From: Oscillospiraceae bacterium
GTDB lineage: Bacteria > Bacillota > Clostridia > Oscillospirales > Oscillospiraceae
Assembly (NCBI GenBank): GCA_016286595.1
Contig: JAEETR010000072.1
Span: 1 to 14,056, forward strand
Direction: 5' to 3'
Length of the DNA stretch: 14,056 nucleotides
The first letter of the stretch is position 1. The number at the start of each line of letters is the position of its first letter. Positions 1 through 5,129 of the stretch are shown one piece after another. The notes under the pieces are model-generated. The model worked only from the letters and a program-made list of their open reading frames with translations. It was not told the DNA's origin and did no database searches. The position numbers were made by a program, and so were the translations under genes.

Positions 1-271
1 GACGTACTACGGCGACTATACCCGGGACTATATCCTCACCCGGTTTTTGGCCGGGGGCGAGACGGGGCTGAAGGGCCACATAATGCGGTACGTGCTTGAT
101 ACCCTTGCGCCGGAAGACGCCCGGGAGGTGACCGCCGACAACGGTCAGGAGTACTTCGACAAGTGGATGGACGCCGCCAGGATTGAGCTGGAGAGGTACG
201 GCGCCGACTGGCTGCGGGACAACCGTCCCGCGTCCTACCGGGCGTTCGTGCTTTTCGGCGGCATAGGATAA
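1..271 (+). CDS. 3' end of an unrecognised protein gene (5' truncated by window edge)
   Basis: An open frame enters from the left edge (first full codon at base 2) and stops with TAA at 269-271, giving the last 89 residues of a longer protein. A TTG codon at 47 could act as a start, but the frame stays open to the edge with similar composition and no ribosome binding site precedes it, so truncation is more likely. The visible part is soluble-looking, rich in charged and aromatic residues (for example YYGDYTRDY near its beginning and RYGADWLRDN near its end), with no membrane segment or motif that I recognise. A strong intrinsic terminator follows 5 nt after the stop, so this is the last gene of its transcript. 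I do not assign a function. Confidence 0.7.
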   Translation, partial: TYYGDYTRDYILTRFLAGGETGLKGHIMRYVLDTLAPEDAREVTADNGQEYFDKWMDAARIELERYGADWLRDNRPASYRAFVLFGGIG

Positions 272-276
272 ACGAT

Positions 277-312
277 ACAGGGCAGGGAAAGCTCCCGGCC
301 CTGTGCTTTTTT
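277..312 (+). terminator. Intrinsic terminator of the upstream partial gene
   Basis: The stem pairs 277-288 with 293-304 (ACAGGGC plus GGGA arms, one internal A/G mismatch), has a 4-nt loop, and is followed by GC and six T residues at 307-312. It separates the partial gene from the mscS promoter, which begins 2 nt later. Confidence 0.85.
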
Positions 313-313
313 A

Positions 314-342
314 TTGAAAAGCCGCGGATAAAATGGTATACT
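314..342 (+). promoter_or_regulatory. Sigma-A promoter for the MscS-family gene
   Basis: A -35 box TTGAAA (314-319) and a -10 box TATACT (337-342) are separated by exactly 17 bp. Transcription would start near 349, leaving a leader of about 60 nt before the MscS start codon. Confidence 0.75.
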
Positions 343-363
343 TGTTTCAACAAAAGCGGCCGC

Positions 364-381
364 CGGACAGTTCCCTGTCCG
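364..381 (+). other. Hairpin in the MscS leader RNA
   Basis: CGGACAG (364-370) and CTGTCCG (375-381) form a perfect 7-bp stem with a TTCC loop, between the inferred transcription start and the ribosome binding site at 393-401. There is no T-tract, so it is not a terminator. It may stabilise the mRNA or simply be a structured leader; no known regulator is evident. Confidence 0.5.
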
Positions 382-411
382 CGGCACTGTAAAAGAAAGG
401 AATTGACAGCC

Positions 412-1197
412 ATGTTAGCAACAATCGCTTCCATTTGCACCACCCTCTGCGGGAAGATCATAGCCGCCGTTCTGGTGCTGATCATCGGCAGAGCCATCAT
501 CAAGTTCATCGTGAAGAAACTTGACGCCAGCGAGAAGTTCAACAAGGATCCCTCCGTCAAGAGCTTCGCCCTCAACGGCGTGAAGATCGGCCTTTACGTG
601 CTGCTGATCATCGCCGTTATCGGCATCATGGGCATCCCCACCGCGTCCATCGTGGCGGTCATCGCCTCCGCCGGCGTCGCCATCGGCCTTGCGCTGCAGG
701 GCTCCCTGGCCAACCTGGCCGGCGGCGTCATGCTGATGATCTTCCGTCCCATCCACGTGGGCGACTACGTGACCGTGGCGGGCGTCACCGGCACCGTGAA
801 GGACATCAACCTGTTCTACACCATCTTCAGCTCCCCCGACAACAAGCGCATCACCGTGCCCAACGGCAGCCTCATGAACAACGTGGTCACCGACTACACC
901 CAGGAGGAGCTGCGCCGGGCCGACCTGAAGTTCGTGTGCAGCAACGAGGAGGCCCCCGAGAAGGTCACCGCCCTGCTGCTTGACACCGTCAAGGCAAACG
1001 GCAAGGTCATAGCCGAGCCCGCCCCCGTGGCCCGCTTCACCGGCGCCGCCGGAGACACCATGGAGTACGCCGTTCAGGCCTGGTGCAAAAGCGGCGACGT
1101 GGGCGCCGTCCACTACGAGCTGACCCTGGCCATCAACAACGCCATGAAGGCCGGCGGGATCAAGGGCTCTCTCGTGCCCGTCACCCCGGATCTTTAA
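412..1197 (+). CDS. Small-conductance mechanosensitive channel, MscS family
   Basis: Predicted 261-residue inner-membrane channel that opens under membrane tension to release solutes during hypo-osmotic shock, by homology to MscS. Hydrophobic segments lie at about 13-34, 58-75 and 79-110. The third has the Gly/Ala-rich pore-helix pattern of MscS (AVIASAGVAIGLALQG, then NLAGG). It is followed by the conserved start of the beta domain, FRPIHVGDYV (111-120), and by ITVPNGSLMNNVV (147-159), both family hallmarks. The C-terminal alpha/beta domain (about 165-261) completes a minimal MscS of near-standard length. I chose ATG 412 because AAGAAAGGA at 393-401 sits about 10 nt upstream; a TTG at 403 touches that site and is too close. 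The gene has its own promoter and terminator, so it is probably monocistronic. Confidence 0.93.
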   Translation: MLATIASICTTLCGKIIAAVLVLIIGRAIIKFIVKKLDASEKFNKDPSVKSFALNGVKIGLYVLLIIAVIGIMGIPTASIVAVIASAGVAIGLALQGSLANLAGGVMLMIFRPIHVGDYVTVAGVTGTVKDINLFYTIFSSPDNKRITVPNGSLMNNVVTDYTQEELRRADLKFVCSNEEAPEKVTALLLDTVKANGKVIAEPAPVARFTGAAGDTMEYAVQAWCKSGDVGAVHYELTLAINNAMKAGGIKGSLVPVTPDL

Positions 1198-1210
1198 TAG
1201 AGCGACACAA

Positions 1211-1241
1211 AACCGGCGCGGATATTTCCGCGCCGGTTTTT
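1211..1241 (+). terminator. Intrinsic terminator of the MscS gene
   Basis: A perfect 12-bp stem pairs 1211-1222 (AACCGGCGCGGA) with 1227-1238, has a TATT loop, and runs into a T-tract to 1241. It begins 13 nt after the tandem stop codons TAA TAG. Confidence 0.9.
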
Positions 1242-1292
1242 CCGTAATATAAGCCGGAATAAAAGCCGGGAATGAACCGAAAGGAGTCGAAA

Positions 1293-2876
1293 ATGCGTTA
1301 TTTCCGCGATAAAAACGGCAAGCCCTTCCTGATGCTGGGCGTGCAGGCCCACAACTCCTCCACCGGCACGTGGATGATGGACAAGACCATACAGGTGGCC
1401 CGGCTCTACGGCGCCAACACCATCGAGGCCCCCGTGTACTGGAACTGGGTGGAGCCGGAGGAGGGGAAGTACGATCTCACCTCCGTGAAGCGGCTTATCG
1501 AACAGGTCCGGGCCGCCGGGCTCAAGCTCATAATCCTGTGGTTCGCCACCAGCAAGAACGGCCACCCCAACTACGCCCCGGACTACGTCAAGACAACCCC
1601 CGACAGGTACCCCTACGCCAAAGGCCCCGACGGCGTCAGCGTGGCCAGCCTTTCGCCCCACGGCGTGGAGACCATGAAGGCCGACGCCCGGGCCTACGGC
1701 GAGATGATGAAGTTCATCCGCGATTTCGACGGGGACGAGGGCACCGTCATCGCCATGCAGATAGAAAACGAGATGGGCCTTGCCAACACCGACATGGACT
1801 ACGGCAGCGCTGCCCGGGAGGACTACAAAAAGCCGGTGCCGGAGATACTGCGCGGCATAGTGCTTGAGGATGCCGGCCCCGTCACCGGGGAGCCCACCTG
1901 GCCCGGCATATTCGGCCGCCACGCCCATGAGGCGTTCTGCGCGTACTACCACGCCGCCTATCTGGAGCACATCGCCCGCACCGGCAAGGAGATATACCCC
2001 ATCCCCACCCTGACAAACGTGATGGTGGGCGAGCAGGGGGACGAGGAGCCGGGACTGAACTACAACTCCGGCAGCGCCGCCGGAAGGGTGCTGGACATCT
2101 ACAAGGCCGCCGCGCCCCATCTGGACTATCTGTGCCCGGATATATACAACGCCCCCTTCTCCGAGTACGAGCGCATCGCCGCCCGCTATACCCGCCCCGA
2201 CAACCCACTGATGGTGCCGGAATCCTCCGGGCAGGGGGAGGCCAACGCCGTGAATATGGTCCGGGCCTTCACCAAGTTCAAGGCCATAGGCGTGGCCTGC
2301 TTCGGCGCGGAGAGCTTCGCGGACAGCCAGGGCAATCTCAAGCCCGGCGCCCGTCCCGTGGCCCTGAGCATGAGGATGATGGGCAATATCGCGCCCCTTC
2401 TCATCAGGAACATCGACAAGGGGAACGTCTACTGCTTCCTGCAGGAGGAGTTCCAGTCCCAGCAGTATCTCAGGCTGGAGAAGTACCACGTGCTGGCCTC
2501 GTTCATCCGCTCCGGCGGCACTGCCCGGGGCCTCGGCTCCGCCATCGACCTGCGGGGGAACCCGGAGAACGACCACGTCCTCAAGGAGCGGGGCAGGGCG
2601 GTGCTTATCCAGACCGGAGAACACGAGTTCTACCTGTGCGGCGCCGGCGTGACCGTCAACTTCCGCAAGCGGCCCGACGCTCTTGACGAGGACCGTTACG
2701 CCAAGCTCACCAGCCGCATGGCCACCAACCTCAACCATCTCCACGTGGAGGAGGGCCATTTCGACGATAACGGCGATTTCGTCGTGGATTACGTCCGCAA
2801 CGGCGACGAGACCAACTATGACGTGTACGTGCACGAGGGTCAGGTGGTCCGCCTGCGGCTGAACCCGGTGTTCTGA
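1293..2876 (+). CDS. Clan GH-A glycoside hydrolase, beta-galactosidase-like (GH35/DUF5597-type)
   Basis: Predicted 527-residue enzyme with a TIM-barrel fold that cleaves a glycosidic bond, most likely a beta-galactoside or related oligosaccharide; the true substrate is unknown. The N-terminal half follows the GH35/GH42 pattern: PFLMLGVQAHNSS near 11-23, IEAPVYWNWVEPEEGKYD (44-61), and QIENEMG (156-162), in which E160 after N159 is the expected acid/base. E310 in MVPESSG matches the position of a GH-A nucleophile. The C-terminal region (about 390-527) is beta-rich and resembles the domain found in DUF5597 proteins. No signal peptide is visible, so it should act in the cytoplasm on imported sugars. 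ATG 1293 is preferred over ATG 1272 because AAGGAG (1281-1286) lies 6 nt upstream of it and downstream of 1272. Terminators on both sides suggest a single-gene transcript; no sugar transporter is adjacent. The exact family is inferred from motifs only. Confidence 0.85.
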   Translation: MRYFRDKNGKPFLMLGVQAHNSSTGTWMMDKTIQVARLYGANTIEAPVYWNWVEPEEGKYDLTSVKRLIEQVRAAGLKLIILWFATSKNGHPNYAPDYVKTTPDRYPYAKGPDGVSVASLSPHGVETMKADARAYGEMMKFIRDFDGDEGTVIAMQIENEMGLANTDMDYGSAAREDYKKPVPEILRGIVLEDAGPVTGEPTWPGIFGRHAHEAFCAYYHAAYLEHIARTGKEIYPIPTLTNVMVGEQGDEEPGLNYNSGSAAGRVLDIYKAAAPHLDYLCPDIYNAPFSEYERIAARYTRPDNPLMVPESSGQGEANAVNMVRAFTKFKAIGVACFGAESFADSQGNLKPGARPVALSMRMMGNIAPLLIRNIDKGNVYCFLQEEFQSQQYLRLEKYHVLASFIRSGGTARGLGSAIDLRGNPENDHVLKERGRAVLIQTGEHEFYLCGAGVTVNFRKRPDALDEDRYAKLTSRMATNLNHLHVEEGHFDDNGDFVVDYVRNGDETNYDVYVHEGQVVRLRLNPVF

Positions 2877-2889
2877 TCTCCAGAAATAA

Positions 2890-2921
2890 AAAGGGCCGGA
2901 AGGGTATCCTTCCGGCCCTTT
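2890..2921. terminator. Bidirectional intrinsic terminator between convergent genes
   Basis: A perfect 14-bp stem pairs 2890-2903 (AAAGGGCCGGAAGG) with 2908-2921 and has a GTAT loop. On the plus strand it is followed by CTTTTC; on the minus strand by TTTTATTT. It therefore can end both the glycoside hydrolase transcript (plus) and the YhfC-YbjQ transcript (minus). Confidence 0.9.
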
Positions 2922-2931
2922 CTTTTCGGGC

Positions 2932-3246
2932 TTACTCCCTGTACTTCACGGCGGTGCCGTAGGCGATGACCTCGGCGGCCCCCTGCATCACAGCGGAGGA
3001 GGCGTAGCGCACGTTGACGATGGCGTCTGCCCCCAGTGCCTCGGCCTCCTCCACCATGCGGCGGGTGGCAAGTGCCCGGGCCTCGTTCATCATCTCGTTG
3101 TAGGCCTTCAGCTCTCCGCCCACCAGGGTCTTGAAGGCCTGGGTGATGTCCCGGCCGATGTTTTTGGTCTGGATGGTGCTGCCCTTCACCAGGCCCAGCA
3201 TCTCCAGCTCTTTTCCGGTGATGTAATCGGTGCTTACGATAAACAT
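2932..3246 (-). CDS. YbjQ-family (UPF0145) putative heavy-metal-binding-like protein
   Basis: Predicted 104-residue cytoplasmic protein of the YbjQ/UPF0145 family, whose members are small oligomeric proteins of about 105 residues with no firmly established biochemical role. Family features are the N-terminal beta-strand start VSTDYITGKE, a central IGRDITQAFKTLVGGE stretch, the long helix AYNEMMNEARALATRRMVEEAEALGADAIVNVRY, and the terminal strand EVIAYGTAVKY. The start is ATG at 3246, because GGAGG lies 8 nt upstream; a TTG at 3261 overlaps that same GGAGG and would only add five residues. It begins 15 nt after the stop of the YhfC-like gene and shares its transcript, so expression may be translationally coupled. 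It ends close to a bidirectional terminator. Confidence 0.9.
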   Translation of the reverse strand: MFIVSTDYITGKELEMLGLVKGSTIQTKNIGRDITQAFKTLVGGELKAYNEMMNEARALATRRMVEEAEALGADAIVNVRYASSAVMQGAAEVIAYGTAVKYRE

Positions 3247-3261
3247 GATATTTCCCTCCAA

Positions 3262-4302
3262 TCAATATTTGTCCAGATCGTCCTCCTCGCCGGAGTCTAT
3301 CTCGTCGAGGCGCTCCTTAACCACGAATACGGCCACGCCGACCAGCGCCGCCGGGACTATGCCCAGCACCAGACGCAGCCACAGGGCCATTCCGGGCATA
3401 AGGAACAGCGCCGCGATAAAGCCCGCGTAGTAGAGCGCCGCCAGCGCTCCGATAACTATGGGGGCTATTTTCTTTCTGTCTCTTCTGCTCAAGATCTCAT
3501 CCTCCTTGTCCGGGGCGGAGTAACGCCGCCACAGGAGCCGCGCCGCGGCGGCGCACAGCAGCGACGCGGCGAAGATCGCAAGTTCTGTGATATACGTCGC
3601 CGTCCCGTTCCTGCTGAGCCATACGGCGGCGAAGTCCACGGCGGCGTGGAGCAGCACCGCGGCGGGGTACAGCGCCCACCTGCGCCGCTTTACGGCAAAC
3701 CACACCATGACCGACAGGGAGACGTGGAGGATAACGGCGGACAGCCGCTCCGCGATGCCCCACAGGTACGTGTGAGCCGGGGTGCCGGACAGCAGCCTTA
3801 CGGCGTCCTCCAGCTGCGTCATCGCCTCTGCGGGCACGTCGGCCGGCAGCGCGTTCAGAGCGCCGGTCTTTGCCATCACGGCCAGGGAGAGATTGCCCGC
3901 CATGGTCAGCGACAGCACGGCGAGAGCCTCAAAACCGCCGTGACCGGCGCCGTACATCAGGGCGTTTGCGTCTTTGCCGCGGTATCTCTTCAGGACCGTC
4001 AGGAAGGCGGCGAGCCTTCCCGTCTCCTCGAAGACGCCCGCCGCGAGCCCTCCGTAAAGACCGTAGAGAACGGTGTCGCCGGTTATCCGTTTCTCGACGC
4101 CGCCGGACAGCACAAGGGCGTGGAAGCCCTGTTCAAGGACGAGGGCGAACACCAGCATGACCGCGCAGCCCGTGAAGAAGGGCAGTACGTCGGCCCCCGT
4201 CTTTCTGCGGATGAGGATGAACAGCAGCACCGGTATGGCGATACCGGCGGCGGCGGACAGAGCCATGGCTCCCAGCTGCAGGAAGGTAAAGTCAGCATTC
4301 AT
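3262..4302 (-). CDS. YhfC-family putative glutamic intramembrane protease
   Basis: Predicted 346-residue multi-pass membrane protein resembling the YhfC family (formerly DUF2324), which is related to the CPBP/ABI-type intramembrane proteases. About eight hydrophobic segments are visible. Conserved polar motifs sit in the membrane: VFEETGR (90-96, the paired glutamates expected at the catalytic site), GAGHGGFEA (118-126), ERLSAVILH (185-193) and LLHAAVDF (217-224). The C-terminal third (about 265-346) adds a charged linker EDEILSRRDRKK, two more membrane segments and an acidic tail ending EEDDLDKY. The ATG at 4302 has GGAGG 10 nt upstream and a promoter about 50 nt upstream. The ybjQ-like gene follows on the same transcript. 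The substrate is unknown, and proteolysis has been inferred for the family rather than shown here. Confidence 0.85.
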   Translation of the reverse strand: MNADFTFLQLGAMALSAAAGIAIPVLLFILIRRKTGADVLPFFTGCAVMLVFALVLEQGFHALVLSGGVEKRITGDTVLYGLYGGLAAGVFEETGRLAAFLTVLKRYRGKDANALMYGAGHGGFEALAVLSLTMAGNLSLAVMAKTGALNALPADVPAEAMTQLEDAVRLLSGTPAHTYLWGIAERLSAVILHVSLSVMVWFAVKRRRWALYPAAVLLHAAVDFAAVWLSRNGTATYITELAIFAASLLCAAAARLLWRRYSAPDKEDEILSRRDRKKIAPIVIGALAALYYAGFIAALFLMPGMALWLRLVLGIVPAALVGVAVFVVKERLDEIDSGEEDDLDKY

Positions 4303-4351
4303 AACCGTGTCGCCTCCGAAGGCGGTGCATATAATGTACGGGTTTAATTAG

Positions 4352-4379
4352 ATGATACTATTTTGACGGCGGCTGTCAA
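4352..4379 (-). promoter_or_regulatory. Sigma-A promoter for the YhfC-YbjQ operon
   Basis: On the minus strand a consensus -35 TTGACA (4379-4374) and a -10 TATCAT (4357-4352) are separated by 16 bp, about 50 nt before the YhfC start codon. The -35 overlaps a near-palindrome (4363-4379), which could be an operator. Confidence 0.6.
4363..4379. repeat. 17-bp near-palindrome over the YhfC promoter
   Basis: TTGACGGC (4363-4370) and GCTGTCAA (4372-4379) are complementary at seven of eight positions around one central base. The element covers the -35 box and part of the spacer of the minus-strand promoter, a position suited to repressor binding. The -35 consensus itself contributes part of the symmetry, so chance is possible. 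Confidence 0.35.
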
Positions 4380-4498
4380 GTGCGCCGCGCTTTTCCGGCA
4401 GATATTTTTCCGGTTTTCATCCCTTCGACGGCATTCGACAGGTCTCGCGGGAACGCGGGTGTATTATGTCAACAAACAGTACCGGCAACACCGGAAAA

Positions 4499-4504
4499 GG
4501 GAGG
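4499..4504 (+). promoter_or_regulatory. Strong ribosome binding site defining the 56-codon small ORF
   Basis: GGGAGG lies 8 nt before GTG 4513. It is the only Shine-Dalgarno-like site in this frame and is the main evidence that the small ORF is translated from 4513, not from the upstream in-frame ATG at 4363. Confidence 0.6.
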
Positions 4505-4512
4505 TAAAAACC

Positions 4513-4683
4513 GTGGAAAAACTGCCCAAAGAATATACCGTTCTGTTCAACGCCATTACCGACGCGGCGGAGGCGCTCAAGGCCGTTACGGCCATGCTGG
4601 CCGCCGCCCAGATAGCGGCGGAGAAGCTGTATTTGGATAAAACAGAAGAATACGATGGTAATTTTCCCATATATCACAAATAA
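4513..4683 (+). CDS. Small alanine-rich hypothetical protein (56 codons)
   Basis: Predicted 56-residue protein starting at GTG 4513 with GGGAGG 8 nt upstream. It begins MEKLPKEYTVLFNAITDA, continues as an alanine-rich amphipathic helix (AAEALKAVTAMLAAAQIAAEKLY) and ends in a polar tail, YDGNFPIYHK. It has no membrane segment, cysteine pair or motif that I recognise. The promoter is unclear: TATTAT at 4462-4467 could be a -10, but TTCGAC at 4434-4439 is 22 bp upstream, too far for a standard -35. TTCGAC also occurs at 4424-4429, so there is a direct repeat with 10-bp periodicity. No terminator separates the gene from the lysC promoter 50 nt downstream. It could be a real small protein or a fortuitous ORF; function unknown. 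Confidence 0.55.
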   Translation: MEKLPKEYTVLFNAITDAAEALKAVTAMLAAAQIAAEKLYLDKTEEYDGNFPIYHK

Positions 4684-4735
4684 ACGGCGGGGCCTGCGGA
4701 AAAGATTTGTTATAAATTTACATAGTCCCGCCGTT
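4683..4735. repeat. Inverted repeat reaching into the lysC promoter
   Basis: AACGGCGGG (4683-4691) and CCCGCCGTT (4727-4735) are a perfect 9-bp inverted repeat with a 35-nt AT-rich interior. The right arm includes the first two bases of the lysC -35 box. No T-tract follows, so it is a poor terminator; it could be two half-sites of an operator or an incidental structure after the small ORF. Confidence 0.4.
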
Positions 4736-4763
4736 GACAAAAGGAAGCCGCATACTTTATAGT
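4734..4763 (+). promoter_or_regulatory. Sigma-A promoter of the lysC-lysA unit
   Basis: A consensus -35 TTGACA (4734-4739) and a -10 TATAGT (4758-4763) are separated by 18 bp. The predicted start near 4770 falls 1-3 nt before the first paired base of the riboswitch, the expected geometry for a riboswitch leader. Confidence 0.75.
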
Positions 4764-4771
4764 AGAATAAA

Positions 4772-4943
4772 ATCAAAATAGAGGAGCGCCTGGCGATCAG
4801 TAACCCACGCGCGCGGCCCCGTAAGGCCGCGTGGGCGAAAGGCGGCCGGCGCCGAAACGCGGCGGGGATTACGGTGCCCTTCGCGTTGGGCGACAGGAAC
4901 AACATCCTGCCGACTGTCGTTTATTGCGGAGTGCTATTTTGAT
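4772..4943 (+). ncRNA. Lysine riboswitch (L box) aptamer
   Basis: This is a cis-acting RNA that binds lysine and lowers lysC-lysA transcription. P1 is a perfect 10-bp stem, ATCAAAATAG (4772-4781) with CTATTTTGAT (4934-4943). Inside it lie the L-box conserved blocks in the right order: GAGGAGCGC just after P1, the AGTA of the P2 motif, a long GC-rich arm near 4803-4836 (CCCACGC with GCGTGGG), GCGAAAGGCGGCCGGCGCCGAA with the invariant GCCGAA, a stem AACGCG/CGCGTT, TTGGGCGACAGG leading to a CAGGA/TCCTG stem, then GACTGTCG and GGAGTGCTAT closing P1. The order matches the Bacillus subtilis lysC leader as I recall it. Its position directly upstream of aspartate kinase and diaminopimelate decarboxylase supports the ligand assignment. 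Confidence 0.93.
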
Positions 4944-4947
4944 GCAT

Positions 4948-4990
4948 ATGTCCGGCAAGGTGTCAGGTCGTCCTCCTGTCCGCCGGACAT
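4948..4990 (+). other. Intervening hairpin of the riboswitch expression platform
   Basis: ATGTCCGGC (4948-4956) pairs perfectly with GCCGGACAT (4982-4990). With one wobble and a small bulge the stem can extend to TGATGC (4940-4945) and GCGTCA (4992-4997), which would take the last bases of the P1 3' strand. Its loop holds CCTCCTG (4972-4978), complementary (with one G-U pair) to TAGGAGG at 5010-5016 in the terminator. It is a candidate antiterminator element; the pairing logic is inference. Confidence 0.5.
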
Positions 4991-4999
4991 GGCGTCATT

Positions 5000-5027
5000 G
5001 ACGGCTTCGTAGGAGGCCGTCTTTTTT
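5000..5027 (+). terminator. Riboswitch-controlled intrinsic terminator (lysC attenuator)
   Basis: GACGGCTTC (5000-5008) pairs with GAGGCCGTC (5013-5021, one G-U pair) around a GTAG loop and is followed by six T residues (5022-5027) and AATT. It lies 56 nt after P1 and 102 nt before lysC, so it should stop transcription in the leader when lysine is bound. Confidence 0.85.
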
Positions 5028-5129
5028 AATTCTGTCCGCAATCGGCGGCGGAGGCACGTTAGCCCCGCCGACAGACGGGACGTTCAATAAAATCGCCGGA
5101 GGGACGGTCCGGCGGGAGTGGAGATAACG
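5028..5129 (+). other. lysC leader distal to the attenuator
   Basis: This non-coding stretch between the attenuator and lysC holds two GC-rich potential hairpins: TCGGCGG near 5042-5048 with CCGCCGA at about 5065-5071, and CGCCGGA (5094-5100) with TCCGGCG (5108-5114). The second ends 3 nt before the GTGGAG ribosome binding site. Neither has a T-tract. I see no further regulatory element. Confidence 0.4.

Noticed and set aside
1194..2834. A 546-codon open frame on the minus strand opposite the glycoside hydrolase gene
   Set aside because: Same antisense effect of GC-rich codon use; Val/His/Gly-rich without motifs, while the plus strand has a good RBS and catalytic motifs.
4424..4467. TTCGAC direct repeat plus TATTAT as a promoter for the small ORF
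   Set aside because: The nearer TTCGAC is 22 bp from the -10-like box, outside the normal 16-18 bp range; kept only as a remark.
4363..4683. Longer 106-codon version of the small ORF starting at ATG 4363
   Set aside because: The ATG lies on the promoter palindrome and has no Shine-Dalgarno sequence; the first 50 residues are basic and low quality. GTG 4513 with GGGAGG upstream is the better start.
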